DNA of 64,000 nt from Ascochyta rabiei (Eukaryota; Ascomycota; Dothideomycetes; Pleosporales; Didymellaceae), in assembly GCF_004011695.2 (NCBI RefSeq), contig NC_082408.1, forward strand, positions 1,907,501 to 1,971,500. Reading direction: 5' to 3'. A model generated the notes under the pieces. It worked only from the letters and a program-made list of their open reading frames with translations, was not told the DNA's origin and searched no databases. Shown here piece after piece: positions 48,039 to 58,974 of the stretch. The translations under genes were made by a program, and so were the position numbers. Every line of letters begins with the position of its first letter. The first letter of the stretch is position 1.

Positions 48039-48948
48039 ATGGAGCCGTTGCCAGCGCATCAACCTCTCCACGAGGATGACACCGATGAGGAGCTTTCAGA
48101 TCAGCAGATCAAGGAGCTGTTGAACGAGGCTGCCGAGCGTATGCGCGCAAAGGCAGCTCTGCAGCCAATTGCTGTACCAGATGTGCCTTTCAAGCTCCCC
48201 AAGCTGAGGCCTGGGCATATCGCCGACACATACGAGAAGACCGAGGGCAACATCACTCGCCTTGATCACTCGAAGCTAATCGACAAGAAGCAGCTGGCTC
48301 TTGCTAACGGTATCAAGAAGATCGATGACCCCATCGCCGACAAGCGCAAGAGGAAAGAGGTATGTGCAACTTTCTTCTACTACATCCCGCCGGTGATGAT
48401 AATTATCCCAAACTTTTTCCTGACGCAGACTCGGGCTCCGTCTTGGACGCCTTCCTGCACCATCTGATGGTTTTTATTCATAGTTACACTGAGGCACTTC
48501 ACACAACCTAGCTTTTGCTACTTACAACTCTTGTTCCTGATCATACGCTGACAATGCACAGGAGAAAAAGGCCACCGCTGGCGCCGAATGGTTCAACATG
48601 CCCAAGACCGACCTCACTCCTGAGCTTCGACGTGATTTGCAGCTGCTGAAGATGAGGAATGTCTTGGACCCCAAGCGTCACTACAAAAAGGATAACGCAA
48701 AGAACGATGTCCCAGCATTCTCGCAAGTCGGCACCATCATCGAGGGCCCTACAGAGTTCTTCAGCAGTCGCCTGAGCAACAAAGACCGCAAGCAGACCCT
48801 TCTGGAAGAGGTCATCAACCAGGAGTCGAACAGCGGTCGTTTTAAGCGCAAGTACAACGACATCTCTACCAAGAAGGCGAGCGGCGGAAAGAACTTCTAC
48901 AAGAAGCAGCAGGCGAAGCGCAACAAGGGCAGGGTTTCCAAGCCTTGA
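48039..48948 (+). CDS. FCF2: rRNA-processing protein FCF2
   Basis: Nucleolar factor for early pre-rRNA cleavages leading to 18S rRNA (homologue of human TdIF2 C-terminus). Two exons (48039-48359, 48562-48948; 202-nt intron) encode 235 aa. Seen: the conserved block ATAGAEWFNMPKTDLTPELR, DLQLLKMRNVLDPKRHYKKD, and FSQVGTIIEGPTEFFSSRL, then a basic tail (KKASGGKNFYKKQQAKRNK). The N-terminal third is acidic and helical (EELSDQQIKELLNEAAER). The intron is longer than others in the window but has clean ends and a CTGAC branch. Confidence 0.95.
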
Positions 48949-49149
48949 GCATACTCGACCGCTTCGACACCAAGCCTCACATCTACCCATTCACAGAGTG
49001 TACCGCTGGCTTCTTGCCACGCATATACCCGGCGTATTACTCATGTCATACATCACAGCAATATTAAAGAGGGTGGAAGCTGCAGTTTTGTGGCGTTACC
49101 ACACCAGCCTCACGCAACCTCTCGATGTCAACCTTTTTGATTTGACGAT

Positions 49150-50442
49150 CTACTCATGTAGATCGCTCAGAACCTGCTTAACAAGGGCCACCATGTCCTT
49201 TGCGGCCTCTCTCCCGGCGTCCAAAACCTCGGCATGATTTGCCATGCCTTTGGTCAGATGCGCTGTCAGCTCCGCCCTGCTCATCTCCTGAATCTCAGGG
49301 TCGCTCCCCTTTGAGCCAGCCTCGAGGACAGCACTGTTCGTAACTAGACTGAACGCGAGGACGCGCATGCCGGCGTGCCTCGCTACGATGATTTCAGGGA
49401 CAGTTGACATGCCAACGACGTCTGCACCCAGCATGTTGAGCATCCGGCACTCAGCTCGGGTCTCGTAGCTGTGAATACTTGTTAGCTCTGCTCTTCACGG
49501 AGCGATATGAAAGACGAATAAAACAATAAAAACAAGTTAGACTTACGTCGGCCCCGCAACAAATGCGTACACACCCTCGTGAAGCTTTCGTTGCTGCTTA
49601 TCCAGCCCCAGCTTGACCCAGGCTTTGTGCGTCCGCCTTCTCAGGTCAAGATCGTAGGCATCTGAAAGAGGAGGGAAGCGTGTGCCGAACTCGTCGATGT
49701 TGGGTCCGCGCAGGGGGTGAATGCCTACTAGGCCAGCCATATTGAGGTGATCATTCAGACATACAATGTCTCCCACGCTGTAGGTCTGATTCAGACCGCC
49801 TGCTGCGTTTGTGACTATGATTGTCTCAACGCCAAGCAGCTTGCATACTCGTGTTGCAAAGGTTGCGGCGTCCATGGAGTGACCTTCGTAGAAACTACAA
49901 ACGATCAGCTTCTCTTCACATCCGCAGCTTTCAAGGCTCGGTAACTGACTGTGCTCGTCCCACCAGAAGTGCTACTGTTGTCTTCTGAGGTCCAATCTGT
50001 CCAAATACGAACTTGCCTGCGTGTCCTTGCACTACATGCCACTGTCAGCACTCTTCTGAGACTCGAAGATCCACCAATCTCTAGCTCTTTCTTATAACCA
50101 ATCATGCCCACTGACTACCTGGGACTGCTCAAAGGTATTGAAATCGTTCAGTTGTCGATAATTTAACGAACTCGAACAAGGTGATGACGTCCAATCGTTG
50201 CCTTGCCTGTGCACACACTCTTACGTACCGGTGCTTTGAGGAAAGTTTGGGATGTTGGCATAGTCCAGTGCCACCTTTGGCTCAGCTTCAATGGTGTCGG
50301 CAAGACCGCCCAATCCAGATCCGCAAACGATCGCAACCTTTGGGCTTTGAAGACTCGCGGGTAATTGCTCGCGAACATACTTCGCAGTTTCGGTTGCCCG
50401 CACGTATGCGTTAGGCGCAACCACTTGGTCCAGAGAAGCCAT
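49150..50442 (-). CDS. PNP1: Purine nucleoside phosphorylase
   Basis: Phosphorolysis of inosine and guanosine in purine salvage; trimeric PNP type. Four exons (50229-50442, 49950-50031, 49547-49894, 49150-49468) give 320 aa. Seen: [12 protein letters not shown] (phosphate loop), [19 protein letters not shown] across the 197-nt intron 1, [15 protein letters not shown] across intron 2, [41 protein letters not shown] across intron 3, and [20 protein letters not shown]. All three joins restore canonical active-site blocks. It is divergent from RSM10 with 210 bp between start codons. Confidence 0.95.
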
Positions 50443-50652
50443 GTCAAGAACGATGTGTTTCTTTTAACAAGGCAGAAGTGAGAAAGAAAGCAGAAAGGCA
50501 CAAACAGGAAAGATTCGAGCGCCTGGTGACTGTCCACTATCATCAAGCGGGAAGGTCGGCTTGGCACGGTGGTATCCGATCTGCCAGGCGGTGGCTCGAT
50601 GCGTCTTAGTGCAATTGAACATTGAAGAAGTTCGGGCACGTCAAGGGTGTCA

Positions 50653-51866
50653 ATGGCGACGACAGCAACGATGGCGGCGCCGAGATGCATGCGCTCCTTT
50701 ATGGGGCCGGTGAAGAGGACCAAGGTGAGATGGTGTGATTGCGGTTGAACACAGCAGCCGCAACCGCTCGATGCTCATCCAGGGCCAGAGCTAACGCGCA
50801 TACAGATTACACACGCCTCCCGACCATTCTCGACAACGACCACGCGCACAGCACCGGACGATGACCAGACATCGGAGAAGGTCATGAACGACCTCACTGC
50901 TGATGTTGAGGCCGGGAACATGTCGCTAGAGCAGCGGTTGCAGGATATGGACATGGATCCTGTCGAGTACAAGACGTATGCACGACCGTACTGAGACTGC
51001 AACGACGCTCATACTGATAGCTTGACAGCCTGTGGAACAGCCAGAAGAAGGCGGAAAAGCGAGCTGCCAAATGGGAGCCCAAGACTCGCGAGGAAGCTCA
51101 GCAAAAGTGGCAAGAGGCGCAATCCAGGCCAGACGACCTCACACTACTGCGCATGTACAAGCGCGCTGGAGTCGAGCCCATCAAGCTCGCAAAGTATATT
51201 CCCCCGAACCACGATTCTGCAAGACTCTAACACGCCCACAGGGAACGCGATATCAGGCTTCCCACCGACAAGGAACCCCTCGACGCGAAGACGCAAGCAG
51301 CCCTAGACGAACTCCGCCAACCCCTCAACGTCCGCGCTTTAAACCTCCGCCCATTGCGCCGCACACCAGAGTACGGTGTCCCAGTCTGCGATCTGCAGTT
51401 GCGCACCTACTCAGTCCGCAATCTCCTTCTCTTCGCCGACTTCGCCGTCCGCGCAGCCTACTACATGGGCCTCTCTGCCCGCGGTCCTATTCCTCTCCCA
51501 CGCATAACCGAGCGCTGGACAGTCCCACGCTCCAACTTCATCTTCAAGAAGAGTCAAGAAAACTTCGAGCGTATCACCATGCGCCGGTTGATCCAGATCC
51601 AGGATGGGCACCCCGATGTAGTGAAGGCATGGCTGGCGTTCTTGACCGAGCACCAGGTTGATGGTGTAGGTATGAAGGCGAATATTTGGGAGTACGAGGA
51701 CTTGGAGACGGCGACGCGCGCCGGAGAGGCTATTGCGGCGGACGACGTCCGCAGGAGGAAGGAAGGCCCCATGATGCAGAAGGTCGACGAGATTCTGAAC
51801 AGCAAGGGATTCAAGGAGGCCATGAAAGGGCACAAGAGCAAGGCTGAGATTGAATTCAGGCGGTAG
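50653..51866 (+). CDS. RSM10: Mitochondrial small-subunit ribosomal protein uS10m (Rsm10)
   Basis: Structural protein of the mitoribosomal small subunit. Four exons (50653-50724, 50806-50975, 51029-51193, 51242-51866) give 343 aa. The N-terminus is a mitochondrial presequence (Arg/Lys/Ser/Thr-rich, ending near SRPFSTTTTRTAPDDD) split by intron 1. The S10 domain starts LQLRTYSVRNLLLFADFAVR and includes GPIPLPRITERWTVPRSNF, then KKSQENFERITMRRLIQIQD. A helical linker precedes it (QRLQDMDMDPVEYKTLWNSQ). An in-frame second ATG seven codons in would keep the presequence. Introns are 48-81 nt. Confidence 0.93.
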
Positions 51867-52242
51867 ACGAGGCTTTTGTAAGATGTGAGTGGCTCTGCAT
51901 ATACGGCAGTTGAGCTTGCGGTATACGATCTGTACAAACATGTAGGAACTGATGCAAATAGAGCATCCGAGCAAACCCAAGCTGCAGATGATGTATTTTT
52001 TACAAGCCTCCGATGCCATACTGATCGTCCCACCATTCTTTCGCACTGTCTGCTCTGTTGCATTCCGTTGGCAGTTCTCTCAGAACCCCCATTCGTCTGG
52101 ATCTGCCAGACGCCTTCCAATGTATCCCAAACATGCTAACCGTGCAGAGAACTCGACACCATCACTATCGGAATCCCAACACTGAGGTACAGTCTCCCTC
52201 AATCTCTCCCACAGCATCCTAATCTCGCACGCTCTCCCCCGC
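51867..52242. other. Short convergent intergenic region
   Basis: 3' ends of RSM10 and the small Cys-rich gene. No feature seen. Confidence 0.5.
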
Positions 52243-52757
52243 TCACGCCGCATCCCCAGGATCCTGAACCTGCGTCATAGCCCCCTTTCTCTCTACGTCC
52301 TCAACTTCCCGATCCCCATCCGTCTCGTCGTCGACATCCTGCTCGCCCACCTCCCCGCTGCCCTCCCGGTTCCGCGCCTCCGCACCCAGCGCATCCCTTC
52401 TCCGCCTAGCCTCAACCCTCTGCCGCTCCTTGACTCTCCCAGGCTTCTTCGCGCTAACAGGCCCATCGGCGTGTCTATCCTTCCACTACACGCGTCAGCC
52501 CGAGGACCGTCCCCCCCCCTGGCGCTGGCGCTGGATCAAACAACATGCCTGCACCCGGGCGAAATCGGACTTACCATCCCGCCGTACCGATACCGCGGAT
52601 ACCGGCCCTCGAACCCTCTGGCGTCCTCGACGCCGCCAGATACAGAGGTCCAGCACTTCCCCGGACACAGAAAGTTCCAGACCCCTGACTCGTCGATCTG
52701 ACACCGGACCAGGATCTGCCGGGGCGTGTGGCAGAGTGTGCACTCTTTGGGCGCCAT
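52243..52757 (-). CDS. Small Cys-rich protein of unknown function
   Basis: Two exons (52575-52757, 52243-52485; 89-nt intron) encode 141 aa. The N-terminal half has a possible zinc-binding set: CTLCHTPRQILVRCQ and FLCPGKCW, five Cys within 35 residues plus a His. After the intron comes WKDRHADGPVSAKKPGR, a basic stretch (RQRVEARRRRD), and a long acidic tail. The first half reads as a conserved ascomycete protein (the ...CPGKCW...YRYGGMWK pattern), but I know no function. Zinc binding is inference from Cys spacing. Base runs of G and C in the intron are unusual. Confidence 0.7.
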
Positions 52758-52820
52758 GGTGGTGGTGGGAGAAGAAAGGCCGGGAGACTATACACGGAGC
52801 TTTTTTGCAGCACTGGTGAG

Positions 52821-52866
52821 AGCTGGAGCTGGAGCTGGAGCTGGAGCTGGAGCTGGAGCTGGAGCT
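52821..52866. repeat. Hexanucleotide repeat (GGAGCT)n
   Basis: Seven to eight perfect tandem copies of GGAGCT about 65 bp upstream of the start of the small Cys-rich gene. Confidence 0.9.
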
Positions 52867-53019
52867 ACTGGAGTGTACGCCGGCGATTCCTCGGAGTGGT
52901 TTGAGTAGAATGGCACGTTGGGATGTTGTTGTTTGGTGGTGGGTTGGGAGTGGTGACATCATGCGCTAGTTGATCGCAACGAACGAACGCAGCGAGAGAC
53001 GATGCTGTGCCGAGCGAAG

Positions 53020-53051
53020 CGATGCAAAGCAAAGCGATGCAAAGCAAAGCA
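53020..53051. repeat. 15-bp direct repeat, GATGCAAAGCAAAGC
   Basis: Two perfect tandem copies of GATGCAAAGCAAAGC, with partial GCGAAGC/GATGCTGTGC variants just before them. Confidence 0.75.
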
Positions 53052-53204
53052 TGACAAAAAAACAAAAAAAAACAGAGGGAAAACAACGGATGTAGAATGT
53101 GTTGAGAGACTCATGTCGCTTTTAAACAAAAACTATAGAGACTTGGAAGGAGGAATACGTCTCGCAATCTTAGCGCGCCCGTGGTCTTCTTTCTCTGCTA
53201 ATCA

Positions 53205-55709
53205 CTACTCCTCGTCTCCTGCCCCAGCATACCGTTCATCAGCAAGCAAGAGCTCCAGAATTGCATCGAGCAGCTCCTGCTTCAGTCCCCTGTTGCTCAG
53301 CGCCCGCACCTTGTTGAGTACCGGCTCGCTGTTGTTGACGCAGTTCCAGATATCCCACTTCTGGTCCATCTTGATCCAGGCCTTGTCGATCATGTCCCAG
53401 ATCTTTGGGTTCGGGTCGACAATGTCCAACTGCGGGCCAGATGATGAGGCAGAGCCAAGCTCGATGATGCAGGAGTTGTCTGTTGGGATGGACCCAAGCG
53501 TGATGACTGTGCCGTTCGACTCGTGGGTTGTTGTGAAGCTGAGGGGTTTGGCGTTGCGCTTGGTGCTGGGAGAGGTGGTGATGCATCGTATCTCAGCACC
53601 GTGAGCTGGGGTGTGAGCGAGGAGGCGGATCTTCCAAGTCCGGCTCTTGGGAATAGCAGGATTGGACGGGCTGGTTGGGCCAATCTTGAGAACACCAGTA
53701 GACTGCTTGTATGTGATGGGAGTGTAGCTGAAGTGCACTGTCTTATCTGCAGACGCTTCGACACCTTCATCGTCGATCATCCTGAACCCGCCATCGTCGA
53801 CCTGCGAGCCTGTACCATCGTCTTCGATAAGCGTAAAGGAGCCATCCGCACCGACTGCCAGGAGAATCTCCAAGCTTTCAGGGTTGGGTGAGCCGCTCTT
53901 GGGTCGCCAAGCACCGTCGAGAGGTACAATGGCGCCTTCACGGACAAACACGGGGGTTTGGTGGAGAGGGCGGTGAACTTGCAGCTCGCCCTTACGATTG
54001 TACACCACGCCAGTGAAGATGTCGACGTAGCGGCCGCTTGGGAGCCAGAGCTTTGATGCGCCGAGGTGCGTGGTGTCATCGCGGCGCTGGGTAATTGGAG
54101 AAACGATCAACTCGCTACCAAAACGGAACTGATTGGGTACGTTGTAGGCTGAGTCCTCCTCGGGGTAGTCCCAGTACATGGGCTGAACAAGCGGCTCGTC
54201 ATCTGATGCCGAGCGGGCGTTCATTGTGTATAGGTAGGGAATCAGTCGGTGGCGGTAGCGGAGAGTATCTTCCATGATGACTCGGCTCTCTTCGTTGAAG
54301 CGCCACGGTTCTCGGGTGTTGAAGGGGTTGTTGTCCGAGTGCAGTCGCAGAATGGGTGAGTAGCAACCCAGCTGCACCCATCTCGTCGTAAGTTCATCAT
54401 CCTTGTAGCCGTGTGTATGGCCGCCAATGTCGTTGCTCCACCACCCGTATCCGATGTTGGAAGCTGTGGCTGTGAACTCTGGCTGGAAATTCAACGAGTC
54501 CCACGTGATGATGGCATCGCCAGAAAACCCAATCTGGTAGCGCTGTGCACCTGGACCACCAAAGCGCGAAAGGATCAAAGGTCTTTGTGACCCTCGGCCA
54601 CTATCGAGGAAGTGAAAGTGATTGAGCACCCACAATGGGTCAACGCCGGGAATCTTGGACGTGTTGCCTTGCTGCCAATCAACCCACCAGAAGTCGACAC
54701 CGCGGTCCTCGTGCTGGTGGTGGACGATATCGAAGTAAGCGTCCATGAACTTCCTGTTCGTGCAGTCAAACTCAATTGTCTTCTTGCTTGCTGGATCGAT
54801 GCCCATGTATTTCGCAACCTCGGCATACTGAGCTTCGTGCCACCTGAACCCATCTGCAGGGTGCAGGTTCAGGGTCAGTTTCATACCACGATCGTGCAGG
54901 TTCTTCATGAAAGCATCCGGATCTGGAAAGAGCTCCTTGTTCCAGGTATATCCTGTCCAGCCGTTGATGTTGTCGGGCAGGTTCCGGACCAGATGCCAAT
55001 CCATGTCCACGACAGCCACGTTCATTGGTACATCATCCTTCTTGAAGTGATCGTGCAGCTCCATGTATTCCTTCTCGTCGTACGCGTGGTACCGACTCCA
55101 CCAATTGCCCATGGCGTACCGTGGTAGCAATGGCTGGCTCCCCGAAACGGCGTAGTATGCTCTCACAGCTTCACGGTAGTCGCGCCCATACATGAAGATG
55201 TAGCAATCAATGTCTTGGCTGTTCCTGCGGCCTGCGATCCACCCATCTTTCTCGAACAGCATGGATTTGCTGTCATCCAAGACAGCAATGCCATCTCTCG
55301 ACAGCACACCAGGTCCCAGCTCTGTCCTGCCATTGACCATGTCTAACGTGCGCGTGGTACCACCCAAGTTCGAGACATCCTGCCCGTACGTCCAGCTCCC
55401 CGTAACACTGCCCTTGAGGTTGATCTTGAGCCCCTCGGCGCTGAACTTCTTCTTGTCATATATTACGTGGAAACGTTTCGTGACGATCTCTATGCCATGG
55501 CCGCGGTCCCACACGTAAAAGTCGGGCACAGCCAGCTTTCGATTGACCGCAAAGGTCGACGCTCTGTCCTCGAATTTGCCATGCTCGGACCACTCGAATC
55601 GTAGGAGGCCATCTGTAAGGATGGTGAACCGGTACTTGTCGCCTGCAACAATGGCTTCTGAATGCGCCACCGGGCGCGCATCAATATCGTAACGCGCAGG
55701 CTTCCCCAT
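53205..55709 (-). CDS. Glycoside hydrolase family 31 enzyme (alpha-glucosidase-like), intronless
   Basis: Single-exon 834-aa retaining alpha-glycosidase. The GH31 barrel is complete: WWSRYHAYDEKEY, VAVVDMDWH, GYTWNKELFPDPDAF, the nucleophile motif DFWWVDWQQG (Asp about 344), the acid/base region RYQIGFSGDAIITWDSL (Asp about 398), GYGWWSNDIGGHTHG, and REPWRFN. A C-terminal beta region and a helical tail follow. There is no signal peptide (MGKPARYDIDARP), so a cytosolic enzyme is likely. The WVDWQQG form differs from the WIDMNEP seen in secreted maltase-type alpha-glucosidases, so substrate preference may differ; I cannot name it. Confidence 0.92.
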   Translation of the reverse strand: MGKPARYDIDARPVAHSEAIVAGDKYRFTILTDGLLRFEWSEHGKFEDRASTFAVNRKLAVPDFYVWDRGHGIEIVTKRFHVIYDKKKFSAEGLKINLKGSVTGSWTYGQDVSNLGGTTRTLDMVNGRTELGPGVLSRDGIAVLDDSKSMLFEKDGWIAGRRNSQDIDCYIFMYGRDYREAVRAYYAVSGSQPLLPRYAMGNWWSRYHAYDEKEYMELHDHFKKDDVPMNVAVVDMDWHLVRNLPDNINGWTGYTWNKELFPDPDAFMKNLHDRGMKLTLNLHPADGFRWHEAQYAEVAKYMGIDPASKKTIEFDCTNRKFMDAYFDIVHHQHEDRGVDFWWVDWQQGNTSKIPGVDPLWVLNHFHFLDSGRGSQRPLILSRFGGPGAQRYQIGFSGDAIITWDSLNFQPEFTATASNIGYGWWSNDIGGHTHGYKDDELTTRWVQLGCYSPILRLHSDNNPFNTREPWRFNEESRVIMEDTLRYRHRLIPYLYTMNARSASDDEPLVQPMYWDYPEEDSAYNVPNQFRFGSELIVSPITQRRDDTTHLGASKLWLPSGRYVDIFTGVVYNRKGELQVHRPLHQTPVFVREGAIVPLDGAWRPKSGSPNPESLEILLAVGADGSFTLIEDDGTGSQVDDGGFRMIDDEGVEASADKTVHFSYTPITYKQSTGVLKIGPTSPSNPAIPKSRTWKIRLLAHTPAHGAEIRCITTSPSTKRNAKPLSFTTTHESNGTVITLGSIPTDNSCIIELGSASSSGPQLDIVDPNPKIWDMIDKAWIKMDQKWDIWNCVNNSEPVLNKVRALSNRGLKQELLDAILELLLADERYAGAGDEE

Positions 55710-56943
55710 GGCTCCCAGTAGAAGAATACAGAGTACGAACTACGCAGCGCTGCTCAACAAAGGCGGAGTCGAAGGCGTCCGGGGTATGGTGGGGCACGGA
55801 AACGCCGGCGTCTCCATCTTGTTATAACGCCTGGGGAAGGAAGCTCAGGCCAAGCAATGATGGCTTGACTTCGGCGGCTCGTGACCTCGGTTCCGGTGGG
55901 CTCAGGCAGGAGCGTGTCAGACGACAGCAGGATGGAGCCGGCATTCTTGCCTGAATCCATGGTAAGCCGATCGTGAGGGTGTGAGAGATGGTCTTGAGGT
56001 CGGCCGGTGCAACCGATGGAGAGGTGTGGAGGGCCCACGCGCATGCGTCATTTGTTGCATTGCATCTGCGGAGGAATGCGTTTGTGCCTGCAGCTGTGGG
56101 GTGCACCACTTCCATGCTGACTGCACGACGAGATGATGTTAGCAGACGACGCTCCTCCCAGCCCAGCTCGAAGAAACGCATCCTTCTATGAAGAAGGCCT
56201 CAGTGACTCCTCTACATGTCTTGATTCCTTGCCTTGCTCGTGAATCATTCACGCGTGTAGCCTTTTAAAAGAGCGACAATCAGCAGCCATTCACCATCAT
56301 CAGAAATACAGCGCATTCTAATCACAGGGCAGGTAGGTGTGCCGACCGCAAAATCGATCTTCACCAGCAATCCCACATCTCGAAGCCAGGAATCGAAAAA
56401 ATCGAATGAACACTACGCCCCGTGAGCTACAGTGGTGCCATACATGTGTCGACACAAAAAGCGCGCGAGTTTTTAGATCATTTCAGATCATGTCATTTCA
56501 GACTGACACGAATGAAAAACACGGAAAGGCATGTCCGAGGTTGCGGCATCACAAGTGTATGAAGCGTGCTGGAGAGAGTACTGAGAAGGCAAGGTAAGAA
56601 GGTGAGGCGGAAGAGATGGGTGTGGGGAGATGTTCAAGTACAGTCTGCTTTCTCTCAATACACATGGCGACACGGCAGAAAAGAAAGAGACTCGTGTATC
56701 AGTTTCGCAAAATGTATTTTCTACAGTATGTAAGTATACGTGAACGAACTACAGATATAGAAGATTCAACAACAGACGCCTCGCTGTACAAGAGGCACAT
56801 CAGGGTCTATCATGTCATCATTACATCCAGATCGCATCATCAAAAACAGCAAGCAGCAAGCAGGAACTAAGACAGAAGCGTGTATAGGAAAAAGGGTGGT
56901 GAAGCAATACATCAAACCGCACAAGAGGCATCGACAAGCCCGT
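55710..56943. other. Intergenic region between GH31 and the Mg2+ transporter
   Basis: About 1.2 kb, comprising the GH31 promoter and the 3' UTR of the transporter. ORFs of up to 119 codons overlap on both strands and lack motifs. Confidence 0.45.
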
Positions 56944-58929
56944 TCAGATGTACCTCAGTCTCCGCGCAGTGCCCAGGCAAACCGCAACGAACAATGCGAT
57001 GACGCCGAGAATACTGTAGAACCAAACCGGGCTGCCATCCTGGCCAGGAACGCGGACGTTCATACCAAACAGACCACAGATCAAGTTGAGCGGGACGAGA
57101 ATCGTCGCAATCACAGTAACCTTCTGGAGCGTGTCGTTGCTAGCGTTGCCCTGAATGACCTGGTCGACGGAGATCTGCGCGAGGTAGTTGGAGTGCGCGC
57201 GGCTCAGCATCTTCTCGAAATGGGCCAAGTTGGACATCATGGTGACGACGTGATCCTGGATATCGCTGAGGTAGAGACCCACGTCGCCACGGGGCGCGAC
57301 GCTGTAAGACTCGTTGCAGCGCTTGGCAAAGCCTTTGATGACATCGGCCTTGCCGCCGAGAAGGCGCAGCAGCTGCATGACCCGCTTGCGAGCGTCGCCA
57401 ACAGCATGGAGAATGGCTCGAGAGTCTTCGATGCGAGCCGTGAAGACCTGATCCTCGATGGCCTCGGCTTCATCCTCGATACCACGAATGACGGGACCGA
57501 AGCTATCGACGATGTCGTCAATGAGGGCGTAGCAGATCCAGTCAGCGTTCAGGTTGATGTAGTCGCGAAGGCGACTGATGCGCTTGCGGACGTTGAGCGT
57601 GTGAGGGCTTTCGCAGAACGTGAAGGTGAGAAGTCCCTCCTTGAACACTACAGCGTAGAAGTTGACGGGCTCGAGGTAATCCTCCGACTCCTTATCGGCC
57701 TGATAGAAGGAGCGGAAAGAAACAAAGTAGTACTGGTGGAACAGCTCTACCTTCTCGCGTGGCTCCTGAATACAGATATCCTCGCGCGTGAGAGGATGCA
57801 CACCGAACGCCTTGGAAATGGCGAACACTTCCTCTTCGGTAGGGTTGACCATATCCATCCACCAGACGCCGCCATCTGGTGGTGTCTCGAAGAGGTCACG
57901 GAAGCGCTCGCCAGGCATGAGCAGACCTCCAAGCTCGGCAGCGTGAATCGTGTCGTCCAGCTCGGAAGAGAAGAAAGTGAACCGATTGCCGGAGAAGGCC
58001 GAGGTCTCTTTCTTGTTCTCGTTGAATATATGCGCCAAGCCCTCGTCTGCAAGCTTCTCCTGATCAGCTGGTTCGACATGCTTCAGGGTAGCCGTCTTGA
58101 TGACGTCCTTGGGGTCTGCCTGGCTGGACTTTGGTCGAAGGTCTGCGAAGATTTTCTTGGACATTTGAGATACAACACTGGGCTTATGACGCAGGTTCTG
58201 GCCGATCGGGGTCTTCTCTTGACACTCTGCGACGAACTCTTCGAGCTCTTCATAGTCGAAGCGTGTGGTCTTTCCGAAATCTTCCTCTACGGGGAAGCAC
58301 ACGTCCTCCTCGGCAGAACTGGGCGCGGAAGCAGTCCCGATGCTCTTCAGATCGTCAGGACGTTCATCGCTGATTGTTGCGCGGCGCGCGGTGGCCCTGG
58401 AGTGTGTCCTCTGCAGATTGAGCTCCACAATCGACGGTGGACGGCTGGTGATGGTGCCTGCGCGGTCACGGCGGCGGTTGGGGCCAGCGAACGCATCCAC
58501 GGAGTTGGGAGGCGATGGTGAGCGTGAGGTCGAAGAAGATGCGCGGGACCTGACCAAACGCTCGATGGCTGGGTCGCGAGGGCGCCTGAAGGTTTCGCGG
58601 CGTACGGACGGGCTTTGGGCAGCTTGGACGGAGCCACGACGGCCGTAGCCATCAGGGGACAGGTACGAGCCGTCGTCATCAGCGATAGCGTTGTCTTCAA
58701 AGTCGCGCGTGGTGATGCCGCCCGCTTCGAGTGCGTCGTTGACTGAGAAGAGCAGGGTGGGACGGTCGACTTGGTTGTTGATGCTAGCAAAGGTCGGTCG
58801 GCGCGATCGAACAGGAGGCGGCGAGTCAGCACGCGGCATGGACTGGGGCTGGCGGCGGTGGTCATCGAGGTCAGACACCGGGGTGCTGAACCTCGTCTGG
58901 GACCTCTCGGATCTCGGAGTGTCAGACAT
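56944..58929 (-). CDS. MNR2: CorA-family Mg2+ transporter (Alr/Mnr2-like)
   Basis: Single-exon 661-aa Mg2+ channel of the CorA/Alr1/Mnr2 group, in plasma or vacuolar membrane. The first 280 residues are a disordered Ser/Arg/Pro-rich extension, typical of Mnr2-like proteins. Then comes WWMDMVNPTEEEVFAISKAFGVHPLT, DICIQEPREKVELFHQYYFV, the long helical stalk (RLRDYINLNADWICYALIDDIVD), and two C-terminal membrane spans, the first ending in the diagnostic GMN (residues about 622-624, LFGMNVRVPGQ). The symbol is my best guess between MNR2 and ALR; the long N-terminus favours MNR2. A 569-codon antisense ORF opposite this gene is a shadow. Confidence 0.92.
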   Translation of the reverse strand: MSDTPRSERSQTRFSTPVSDLDDHRRQPQSMPRADSPPPVRSRRPTFASINNQVDRPTLLFSVNDALEAGGITTRDFEDNAIADDDGSYLSPDGYGRRGSVQAAQSPSVRRETFRRPRDPAIERLVRSRASSSTSRSPSPPNSVDAFAGPNRRRDRAGTITSRPPSIVELNLQRTHSRATARRATISDERPDDLKSIGTASAPSSAEEDVCFPVEEDFGKTTRFDYEELEEFVAECQEKTPIGQNLRHKPSVVSQMSKKIFADLRPKSSQADPKDVIKTATLKHVEPADQEKLADEGLAHIFNENKKETSAFSGNRFTFFSSELDDTIHAAELGGLLMPGERFRDLFETPPDGGVWWMDMVNPTEEEVFAISKAFGVHPLTREDICIQEPREKVELFHQYYFVSFRSFYQADKESEDYLEPVNFYAVVFKEGLLTFTFCESPHTLNVRKRISRLRDYINLNADWICYALIDDIVDSFGPVIRGIEDEAEAIEDQVFTARIEDSRAILHAVGDARKRVMQLLRLLGGKADVIKGFAKRCNESYSVAPRGDVGLYLSDIQDHVVTMMSNLAHFEKMLSRAHSNYLAQISVDQVIQGNASNDTLQKVTVIATILVPLNLICGLFGMNVRVPGQDGSPVWFYSILGVIALFVAVCLGTARRLRYI

Positions 58930-58974
58930 GTTGGCGACTCAGGCGGCGGTTGAGTTTGACTCCAAGAGTTCCTG

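Larger units (their letters stand above)
52758..53204. other. Intergenic region with short tandem repeats
   Basis: Promoter side of the small Cys-rich gene and 3' side of the GH31 gene. It contains the GGAGCT repeat and a GATGCAAAGCAAAGC repeat listed below, then an A-rich run at about 53056-53090. Confidence 0.6.

Noticed and set aside
56812..58521. 569-codon ORF on the + strand
   Set aside because: It lies entirely antisense to the CorA/Mnr2 gene. It has no domain, and its openness follows from codon bias of the real gene on the other strand.
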